Below, in pieces: positions 1 to 8,405 of a stretch of DNA of 64,000 bases. Every line of letters begins with the position of its first letter. The first letter of the stretch is position 1. The stretch comes from Elgaria multicarinata webbii (lineage: Eukaryota > Chordata > Lepidosauria > Squamata > Anguidae). The stretch covers positions 10,155,001 through 10,219,000 of the forward strand of contig NC_086192.1 of assembly GCF_023053635.1 (NCBI RefSeq), read 5' to 3'. The notes beneath the pieces are model-generated. The model had not been told where the DNA came from. It was given only the letters and a program-made list of their open reading frames with translations, and did no database searches. A program made the position numbers and the translations under genes.

Positions 1-619
1 CCTAGCCGCCAGCGCTAATAAGAAAATATGCAAGGTAGCATAATTAGCAGAGGTCTATAGGATTGCGCTGTGAAGCTCCCGCTCATATCTGCCTAACTGG
101 ATAAGGAACTGCATGCAAAACCTCATTCGGGAAAAGGAATGGGGGCTGGTTTTGGTTCCGTTCTGTTGGATAATAGAAACAACTCCGCATGCTTCCAGGC
201 ACTAGGGGGAGACAGAGAACATTCCGTAGCTTGATCTGTTCCTATTTCCTGTTCCCTCCCCTTCCTGTGCCATTTGGCTTCTCCAAAGAGGAAGCAAGTA
301 ACCATATCTCCCGCCTTCACTTATTTACACTCACACACCCAGCTTTATGGGGTACTTGCAATTGAAGAGTGTTATAAGTATATACAAGCACTAATAAAAT
401 AAGTTGATTTGAACTTCTTTGAAATTGGCTCTAGCCTGCGTTTATCGCTTCCAGCACTAAACCTGTGTTGCCACGCTTTCTCTCTATGAAGCAACTCTGC
501 TGTAATTCGCACCAGATTTTCCACCACCTTCGTCTCCCTCACCCCTGTTAAATTATTGATTAGCACTACTGCAAATTTTCTGTTTGGAATACATGCAGCC
601 CTACTGATTTTAGTTATTT
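1..619. other. Intergenic, no feature recognised
   Basis: AT-rich DNA with short open frames only on either strand. None resembles a known protein and no repeat family was recognised. Confidence 0.5.
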
Positions 620-700
620 ATTTATTTATTACATTTTTATACCGCCCAATAGCCGAAGGGCGTATAGGTGAATTGAAACTACAAAGTGGCATCCCTGAAT
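620..700 (-). repeat. L2-like LINE 3' tail
   Basis: A TTTATT-rich run is followed by ATACCGCCCAATAGCCGAAG. This is the reverse complement of the GCCCAGAGAGC...GGCGGTAT...AATAAATAAA tail that recurs across the window. Confidence 0.7.
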
Positions 701-765
701 ATAGATGAAATCTTATCACAAAACTAAGGGCTGTTTCACACATTATTATATTGAGGAAACATCCC

Positions 766-895
766 TTCAGGGAAGGGCTATACATTAATGGTATAGCACA
801 TGCTTTGCATGCAGAAAGTCTCAGGTTCAATTCTCAGCATCTCCAGTTTAGGCTGGGAAAGATTCCTGACTGGACCCCTGAAGAGACACTGCTAT
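766..895 (+). repeat. tRNA-derived SINE fragment
   Basis: It has a tRNA-like A-box region (TAATGGTATAGCACATGC), TTTGCATGCAGAAAG, and a B-box GGTTCAATTCT at 824-834, followed by the CATCTCCAG core. The same family recurs in both orientations (32655, 33975, 38530, 48600, 58280). Confidence 0.7.
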
Positions 896-1117
896 TCCAT
901 GAAGGTTCCCAATTTGGTCCTCCCGGGTTCCTTAGAAGGCCCCGCCGCCTCCTCTGGCCACACACCCTTTCTCCCAATTGCTGACTAATTGGTGGGTTCC
1001 TGGCTTTCGAGCTGTTTTCTCTCCATTCTAAAAGGTTGAAATCCCTCTCCTAAGGTTGAGTGACTGGCAGAAAGACCTTTAAGCTAATAGGGGGATAGGT
1101 TTGGTATTTGGGGCCCT

Positions 1118-1225
1118 GTCCATTTTATTTATTTATTTATTTCATTACATTTATATACCGCCCCACAGCCAAAGCTCTCTGGGCGGTTCACAAAAGCTAA
1201 AAACCATAAACATTAAAAGTATACA
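1118..1225 (-). repeat. L2-like LINE 3' tail
   Basis: TTTATT repeats are followed by TATACCGCCCCACAGCC and CTCTGGGCGGTTCACAAA, so the tail is in reverse orientation. Confidence 0.75.
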
Positions 1226-1239
1226 AAATTTAAAAACCA

Positions 1240-1780
1240 TCAGAGACATTTTGCCTTTGGCCCCGCCCACCACTGGAATGCAGCTCCCCTGAAATGGAAT
1301 TCGTCTCTCGGGCTGAAAGAGATTCAACATCTCTGATGGTTACAGTACTGAATCGGACTCAGAGGCTGAAGGGGAAGAAGCAGACGTACACCAGTCTAGA
1401 CAGGAAGTGGGTGAGGAAATTCTCCAAGACTCTTCAGGAGTCAAGGAGGAATCTCCCCAGGAGCTTATCGGACAGAAGGCCCAGGCTCAGAGATCATCCT
1501 CGACGTTCCTGGGAACTCAGTCTTTGTCAGAGGGAGAGGGAGCATCGGAATTGACAGATCCCAGAGTACACTACAGGGTCAAGCAGGCGGACTTGAGATG
1601 AGGTGGGAGGTGGCCTGTAAGGCTAGCCACTTGCCAGAGGTTACATCTCGAAGATCCACTCTGCCGGAGGGGTTCGGTAAAAGCCTGTTGGGCACAGCGG
1701 GAAACTGTCCAGTCAGTTGATAAGCAACTGCCTTGTTTAATAGGCTAATTAAGCTTAGAGGATAGCTCATAGCATTCATG
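1240..1780 (+). other. Unclassified, possibly repeat-derived; acidic open frame
   Basis: A frame around 1345-1600 is rich in Ser, Glu and Gln (GEEADVHQSRQEVGEEILQD) and does not match a host gene that I know. The composition and the setting between repeats suggest an old element fragment. The family is not identified. Confidence 0.3.
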
Positions 1781-1823
1781 CTTCCATTTACTGAATCAAG
1801 CTTTGCCCAGCAGACCTCTTTAT

Positions 1824-1842
1824 TGTGTGTGTGTGTGTGTTG
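1824..1842. repeat. (TG)n microsatellite, short
   Basis: Nine or so TG units. Confidence 0.8.
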
Positions 1843-2199
1843 AAATCTGCTATACGCTAAAAATATAACTTCTGCACCATCCCTCCTAAGATTCTATTGG
1901 TGCATGGCAGGGTAGCTTCCCCAAGGAACCCTGGGAAATGCAGTTTTGTGGCAGGTGCAGAGAATTCTCTACTAGAGCTATCTAGCACCTTAGTGAAAGT
2001 ATCATCTGTGTGTGTTTTCAGTTGGAAGCTGAACCGCTTTTCAGTCTGTATTAGGAGACGTGGCCTTTATGGAAGATCATTGTTTACAGCTGGAAATAAG
2101 GAACAACAAGGGATTTCTAGGCAAGAAAGGAAGGGCAGATTTTTGCTTGCAAGCACACAATAGATAAAAGTCGCTTGCTTTACATGTTGAAAGACAAAC

Positions 2200-2365
2200 A
2201 TTAGCCTTTAATTTAGCCTTTTAAATTATGGAGTTGTTTTAATATTGTTTTACTGGTTTTAACGTTCTTTTTTATTGTTTTAAATTGTTGAGCTATTTAA
2301 ATTGCCTTGATGGCTTTTTAGTAAATAAGGCAGTATATTGTTGATGATGATGATGATGATGATGT
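2200..2365 (+). repeat. L2-like 3' end with (GAT)n tail
   Basis: A TTTTAAATTGTTGAGC...GGCAGTATATTG end is followed by eight GAT units at 2342-2364. It is diverged. Confidence 0.5.
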
Positions 2366-2394
2366 GCAAAAGGCTGAGTTTTAGCTAGTATTGT

Positions 2395-2985
2395 AGGCTG
2401 CATTAATAGAAGTATAGCTTACAAATCTTGTGAGGTACTGGTTCCTCTCTATTTGGCCCTGGTTAGGCCTCATCTTGAGTATTGTGTTCAGTTCTGGGCA
2501 CCACACTTCAAGAAGGATGCAGACAACCTGGAGCGTGTTCAGAGGGCAACCAGGATGATCAGGGGTTTGGAAACAAAACCCTATGAAGAGAGACTGAAAG
2601 AACTGGGCATTTTTAGCCTGGAGAAGAGAAGGTTGAGGGGAGACAGGATAGCACTCTTCAAATACTTCAAAGGTTGTCACACAGAGGAGGGCCAGGATCT
2701 CTTCTCGATCCTCCCAGAGTGCAGGACACGGAATCATGGGCTCAAGTGACAGGAAGCCCGATTCCGGCTGGACATCAGGAAAAACTTCCTGACTGTTAGA
2801 GCAGTACGATAATGGAACCAATGACCTAGGGAGGTTGTGGGCTCTCCCACACTAGAGGCATTCAAGAGGCAGCCGGACAACCATCTGTCAGGGATGCTTT
2901 AGAGTGGATTCCTGCATTGAGCAGTGGGTTGGACTCGATGGCTTTACAGGCTCCTTCCAACTCTACTATTCTATGATTCTAGTCT
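2395..2985 (+). mobile_element. CR1 LINE 3' end
   Basis: Reverse-transcriptase C-terminal codons ([40 protein letters not shown]) are followed by the typical 3' UTR ending in TTCTATGATTCT at about 2980. It is 5'-truncated, as CR1 copies usually are. Confidence 0.88.
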
Positions 2986-4946
2986 ATTGGTAATCATTTC
3001 TACCCCTAGTTTGCATTCGTGATCATATGCCGTGCCGGCAGGTTGCAATGGGAAAGAAGAGGGCTTGTCGTTGGGCACCTACTAAAATGAAGGCCCTTGG
3101 TAAGTGCCCAAACATGCCTAACCCTTGACGCCGGCCCCGCCCACATGAGAAATCTGAACTCACCAAAATGGAACTGACAGTGAATATTTTCCGCTGCTTT
3201 AAAGCACTGGTTTTGTAGCCAGACTCTTGTTTCTTCCAGATTCACACTGTTGAGCACGCGCATGTCAGAGAACTAGGTGCAGAAAGTTATTTTGAATTAC
3301 TATATTTCGGTTTTTATAAATGAAAACAACATTGCGGGGGTGGGGGAACAAACCCCAGGCGTTAACAACTGTTAATGACCTAAAGGTACTTCCCAGAAAA
3401 AAATCCGAAATTGAGGTTTTTCAACATAGGTGGAGTAAATATTCTCAGTAATAAAACTGCTGTTCTTTCTCGATCAAGAGTAGGAAAATGCCTATGACAC
3501 ACTTACTAGTGAATTAGGCTGAAGAGGATAATTGTGGAAATATCTTTCAACAAAGCTCTGTCCGAGGAGATGGAAAACCATTTCTCTTTGCGTTGCATCT
3601 CTTATCTGGTGCTTTACTTCATCAGCAAGGGCAGCTTCCAGTTTCTCTAAAACCTAGAGAAGCCATCAATTATGATATACTTATGTTCTTATATGAATGT
3701 AAGAAGAGCCATGCCGGATCAGACCATGTCTGCCGATGGCATGAATGCAAAAACACCACCCCACTTATGTCCTCCAGCAACTCATAGCTTCATCACACCA
3801 GGGTTATACTGTGCAATCACTGCGAATTGCGTGCAAAGGACTCCGAAGTTTTCCAGCTTATAACCCGCTTTGACTGTGAAGTACTCCCATGCATCCTGCT
3901 TTAATTATGCTCCACAGACAAAAGACCCGACCTATTTTGCTACCACTTTTGGAGCGAATCATTTGTTGTTTTCCGAGCGGCCACTGGGGGCGCAGGAGGA
4001 AGATTTGATATGTTTAAAGTAGAAATTAAACAAATGTTTACATCTGCGTAATTTTTAAAGATAAAAACATCAAAATTGGCACAGTAACAGATATTAACGA
4101 GAGCTTTAAACAACACTCATAGTTTAATACAATAGATGGACCTTTACATTAAGTTTCTACTGGGCTAATCTTCTCATGATATAATCAACTCAATCGTTTG
4201 TATTAGAGGAAACGCTCATGGCTTACTGAGCTTGTATTTTTTATCATTAAGGCAAGTGTAGTTATTTATATTAACTCGGCACTCTCCTCCACTCTCTAAA
4301 TCTGTTCCCGGCTATTTAGTCATAAATAACTTATTTTATCTATCTTTTAACACTCTACCTCTCATCTTCATAATAGTCTGTTATGTTTTAGGACAACAAA
4401 ATTGGTTTAAAGTTTTTAGAACATTTTTTATAGTGCGTATAAGAAAAATAAAGAAACCTTTTTGACATTCCATAGCACCAGAGCTAGTCGCCTCTTTTCC
4501 TATAGCCTGTGATACGGGAGGACATATATAGTCAGTGTGATTGGTAGCCATTGAGGATCTTATTTTTTGGGAGGACACAGACAACGAGGGCACAGGAGTG
4601 GTGAAGGGGAGGTCTTTATGTCACCCCTTTGCCCTCAATGGCTGTGTCCCCGCCAAAGCTGAGTCTGACTGGCTCAGCTCCCTGCTACTGGAAAGTTAAG
4701 GGGTGAAAAGCTTTTACTTAAAATAATGCACTGTGGTGCTACAATCTTATCTGGCCACCTGCCTCAGCACTTCCTTTTGCCAGCTCAGAAGGAAGAGGAG
4801 CTGCAGCCGCCTGCTGCCTGTCAGAGGGTTGTTTCAGGGGGTTCCAGGACCCCAAATTTGGCAGTGCTAATAGTTAGGCTAAGAGATAGTGATTGGCACA
4901 AGGCAATCATGGAGAGAGATGATAGGAATCACTACAAGCCCTCACT
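2986..4946. other. Intergenic, mostly unassigned
   Basis: Contains a short reversed LINE end near 3680-3740 (TTATGTTCTTATATG, GATCAGACCA). Otherwise it is AT-rich, with no coding signal and no repeat I can name. Confidence 0.45.
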
Positions 4947-4948
4947 GA

Positions 4949-5571
4949 CCCTGTTCAGATGACACACTAAGCCCCAGTCTTTAAGCAAGTTGAGTTAAAC
5001 ATTATGGCTTAGCACAGTGGTTCCCAAAGTGGGCAGTACCGCCCCCTTGGGGGCAGTGGGATTGCATAGGGGAACGTTAAGAGGCAAGGGGGCAGCAGGG
5101 GGGAGCGCTCCAGAAGGTCTTAAAACCCAGGGACATTTTTATGGGAGAAAGTCCCAAGCCTTATAGGGGAAGAATCCACACATGTATCAATACCCTTGAA
5201 GAAGAGTCCTTTTAACGGTGAATTGAAATGTTTCAAAAGCACCAAAATGCTAATGAAGAGACATACCCTGCTTGGTGTGCCCCGCCACGCCGGCTGCAAA
5301 ACAGAGGCGTTTGCTCTCTTTTCCCACCCTCGGCAAGCCTGCAGCGGGTGCTTCCCATTTAAAGGGGCTGTGCACAGGGGGCACTGTGCATGAGTTTGTG
5401 GAACCAAGGGGGCGGTTACCAGAAAAAGTTTGGGAACCACTGGCTCAGCATGTTGTGGGAACCATTCCTAACCATGGTGGCCACATAACCACAACTTAAA
5501 CATACTCACAAACCATTTCCTGCAAAAGGGTTAGTGGCTTAACCATGGCTTAGCGTGTCGTCTGAACAGGC
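4949..5571. mobile_element. Palindromic MITE (CCTGTTCAGA family), split by a hAT insertion
   Basis: The left end CCTGTTCAGATGACACAC and right end GCGTGTCGTCTGAACAGG are inverted, with AACCATGG-type inner blocks. A related complete copy of about 190 bp lies at 46394-46584. The middle is displaced by the element at 5016-5442. Confidence 0.7.
5016..5442. mobile_element. hAT-like non-autonomous element with 8-bp target duplication
   Basis: Terminal repeats are CAGTGGTTCCCAAA and TTTGGGAACCACTG. The flanks GCTTAGCA (5008-5015) and GCTCAGCA (5443-5450) match at 7 of 8 bases, as expected for hAT. There is no transposase frame in the 427 bp. Confidence 0.85.
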
Positions 5572-6250
5572 CCACTTTGTTTTGAAGCCGTCCCAGCGGC
5601 TATTACCATGTTACCTAATCCTGGGATAAAAACTTAACAACTAGGCCCCGTACCTTATGCCATGGCTTTCCAGGTAATAATGTCTCCTGTAGGCAGGCAT
5701 TGAACCAAGAGACACTGAAAACCTTGTCGTCGTTGTACAATCTTGTTCTTGGGTGTCTGGGTATTTCTTTAGCATCCTTCTCCATTTGACGTGGTTATTT
5801 CTCAACTAAATTTCTTGTCAGAATGTCTTCAAGACACGACGCTGAGGTTAAAAGCTATGACACAGATGAAACAGCTGAGGTGCAAATTACAGCAAGCGCA
5901 GCCCCGAATGCTGGATGAGATTAGAGTATTATTATAATTATGATTTTCCGTGAAGCAAAATCTAGAGTGCAGTTAATGCACTTCTTTGTATATAAGCTCA
6001 CAAATCAATCCTATAGTTTACAGAAGAGTTGTTAAATAGAAGGCCAAATTAATGCATACGTGGATTGTCTGCATTTATTGCATCTGTACACCTGTAAGTG
6101 CATATTTCCAGGGGATAATAACAACAACATTCTTATACCACATTTTAGTAAGTATTTGTAGGTCAGTTCAATAACAACAATTAACTCATTTGTGTACCAC
6201 CCTTCAGTCACATAATAATAATTATAATAATAGCCAATGTGGTGCAATAG
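5572..6250. other. Intergenic, unassigned
   Basis: AT-rich with ATAATAATT runs. No gene or named repeat was recognised. Confidence 0.45.
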
Positions 6251-6251
6251 T

Positions 6252-6642
6252 TAGGGTAGGGTGACCCTATGAAAAGGAGGTCAGGGCTCCTGTATCTTTA
6301 ACAGTTGCGTAGAAAAGGGAATTTCAGCAGGTGTCATTTGTATATATGGGGATCCTGGTGAAATTTCCTCTTCATCACCACAGTTAAAGCAGCAGGAGCC
6401 CTGCCCTCTTTTAAATCTGGTCACTCTAGTATAGCTCTTGCAGCTTTAACTGCGGTGATGAAGAGGGAATTTCACCAGGTTCTCCATATATACAAATGAG
6501 AGAGAGCTTCGGCTATTGGGCGGTCTAAAAATGTAATAAATAAATAAATAAAAATAAAATGACACCTGCTGAAATCCCCTTTTCTATGCAACTGTTAAAG
6601 ATACAGGAGCCCAGTCCTCCTTTTCATAGGGTCACCCTAAGT
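6252..6642. mobile_element. Double-palindrome foldback element with nested LINE tail
   Basis: The outer arms AGGGTGACCCTATGAAAAGG and CCTTTTCATAGGGTCACCCT are about 90 bp each and nearly inverted. The inner arms (around CACCACAGTTAAAGC and GCAGCTTTAACTGCGGTG) form a second inverted pair. An L2-like tail is inserted at about 6498-6562 in the right arm. Confidence 0.75.
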
Positions 6643-6660
6643 TAGGGTGTTCAACTTAAA

Positions 6661-6907
6661 CTTAGGAGATCCAGGTTTTAGCCCCCACTTCACCATGAAG
6701 CTCACTGGGTGACTTATTTATTTATTATTTAATTTCTATGCCGCCTAATAGCCGAAGCTCTCTGGGCGGTTCACAAACTTTGGTCCAGTCACAGACTTTC
6801 AGCCCAACCTACCTCATAGGGTTGTTGTTGTGGGGATAAAAAATGGAGAAGAGGACCACGTAAGCCGCCTTGGGCTCCTTGCAAGAGGAAAAAGGCGGGA
6901 TATAAAT

Positions 6908-6944
<37 letters not shown>
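6661..6944 (+). repeat. MIR-like SINE with nested L2 tail, tandem copy 1
   Basis: MIR-type core (CAACCTACCTCATAGGGTTG) and an (AAT)n tail, interrupted by a reversed L2-like tail. It is repeated immediately downstream with a period of 284 bp. Confidence 0.8.
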
Positions 6945-6945
<1 letters not shown>

Positions 6946-7203
6946 TTAGGAGATCCAAGTTTTAGCCCCCACTTCACCATGAAGCTCACTGGGTGACTTA
7001 TTTATTATTTAATTTCTATGCCGCCCAATAGCCGAAGCTCTCTGGGCGGTTCACAAAAACTTTGGTCCAGTCACAGACTTTCAGCCCAACCTACCTCACA
7101 GGGTTGTTGTTGTGGGGATACAAATGGAGAGGAGGCCCATGTAAGCCGCCTTGGGCTCCTTGCAAGAGGAAAAGGGCGGGATATAAATGTAGTAGTAGTA
7201 GTA

Positions 7204-7281
<78 letters not shown>

Positions 7282-7282
7282 T
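6945..7282 (+). repeat. MIR-like SINE with nested L2 tail, tandem copy 2
   Basis: Same order and same nested L2 tail as 6661-6944, so this is a local duplication and not a second insertion. It ends in the long AAT tract. Confidence 0.8.
7196..7280. repeat. (AAT)n microsatellite
   Basis: About 25 AAT units after four GTA units. It creates spurious poly-Asn and poly-Ile frames. Confidence 0.95.
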
Positions 7283-7370
7283 AAATGTAAATATTATTTA
7301 TATAATAATGCCGCCTCTCGGCATTGCCCCCTCCCCTCACAGGCCTGAGGACGCGGGGCCCGTCTCCGCC

Positions 7371-7384
7371 GTTGCTATGGCGAC
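7371..7384 (+). promoter_or_regulatory. RFX-type X-box motif in the RNFT1 promoter
   Basis: GTTGCTATGGCGAC is an imperfect palindrome close to the X-box consensus GTTGCCATGGCAAC bound by RFX factors. It has two half-sites spaced by AT and lies about 185 bp before the RNFT1 ATG. Binding is inferred from motif shape only. Confidence 0.55.
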
Positions 7385-7515
7385 GCGGCCTACTCTCCTC
7401 CCTCGATCCCTCCTCTCAGCCACTCCTCTTCCGCCCCGCGGCCGGTAGCAGGAAGCCGCAGCCGGGCCGCCCTCCTTGCCTCGTCCAGAACCTGTTTGTT
7501 TACTAGCCGGCTGGG

Positions 7516-7563
7516 ATGGCGGTTGCGGGAAGGCCGCGGCCCGACGAGCGGGGCTCGCCATGA
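7516..7563 (+). promoter_or_regulatory. uORF whose stop overlaps the RNFT1 start codon (ATGA)
   Basis: An upstream ATG at 7516 opens a 15-codon frame that ends in TGA at 7561-7563. This TGA overlaps the main ATG (7560-7562) as ATGA. The uORF start has a G at -3 (gggATGg) and a G at +4, so it should be read often if the transcript begins upstream of it. Such stop-start overlaps can reduce or couple downstream initiation. Confidence 0.55.
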
Positions 7564-7585
7564 AGTTCCGGCCGCGTTATGAAAG
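7560..7585 (+). CDS. RNFT1: RNFT1 coding exon 1
   Basis: Encodes residues 1-8 (MKFRPRYE) plus two bases of codon 9. The donor is GAAAG|GTGGGT. The exon is chosen because it opens in frame with exon 2 and sits inside the CpG island. It is the least certain exon, since the lizard N terminus does not resemble the human one. Confidence 0.7.
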
Positions 7586-8357
7586 GTGGGTGGTGCGGGG
7601 GCAGAGGAAGGGAGATCCTCCCCCGTTAATAAGTGAGGGGACGTGTGTGTGGAGGGGGGGGCATTCCTATCAGTAATTATATTTATACGTGTAATTCCCC
7701 CCCTTTTTTTTTTCCTAGCAAGAAGAGAAGGCGAAATAGGTTCCAGGTGCCCATTTCTCCTCGCAGTAGGTGCCGGGGCTCAAGCTTTCCTGCCAGCCTT
7801 TTCAGCTGGGGTTGGGGGAGGTGGGTTGTGAGGCCTGCGTAAGGCCCCTGCAAATTAAACACGGTGATCCTATGGAAAGGAGGACAGGGCTCCTGTGCCT
7901 TTACTGTTTTACTCTGTACAGCACCATGTACATTGACGGTGCTATATAAATAAATAAATAATAATAATAATAATATTAATTAACACTTGTATAGAAAAGG
8001 GAATTTCAGCAGGTGTCATTTGTCCCACAAATAAAAGGAAGGACTTCTTCACACAGCGCAGAGTTAAACGATGGAACTCTCTACCACAAGATGTAGGGAT
8101 GGCCACCAATCTGGATGGCTTCAAAAGGGGGTTGGATAAATTCCTGGAGGCGAAGGCTATCCACGACTACTAGCCCTGATGGTTGTGTGCTATCTCCAGT
8201 ATTCAAGGCAGTAAGCCTGTGTGCTTACTGTGTTGCTGGGGAACATGGGTGGGATGGTGCTGTTGCACCATGTCCTGGGCCAGATCTACAGTACTGCTTT
8301 AAAGCGCTTTATAACAGTTTTGACAACTGTATATGGAGTGTGTCCTGGGCCCCAACA

Positions 8358-8405
<48 letters not shown>

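Larger units (their letters stand above)
7310..7640 (+). promoter_or_regulatory. RNFT1: RNFT1 CpG-island promoter and 5' UTR
   Basis: This is a sharp GC- and CpG-rich block directly after a long AT-rich microsatellite, and it contains the first coding exon. No TATA box was seen. It carries an X-box-like site (7371-7384) and a short uORF (7516-7563). The exact transcription start cannot be read from sequence, but it probably lies between about 7385 and 7515. Confidence 0.8.

Noticed and set aside
2453-2749. 98-residue plus-strand frame as a host gene
   Set aside because: It reads as the C-terminal end of a CR1 reverse transcriptase and is followed by a CR1 3' UTR.
7062-7448. Long frames rich in poly-Asn or poly-Ile on both strands
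   Set aside because: They are translations of the AAT microsatellite and its flanks. No domain or splice context supports a gene.
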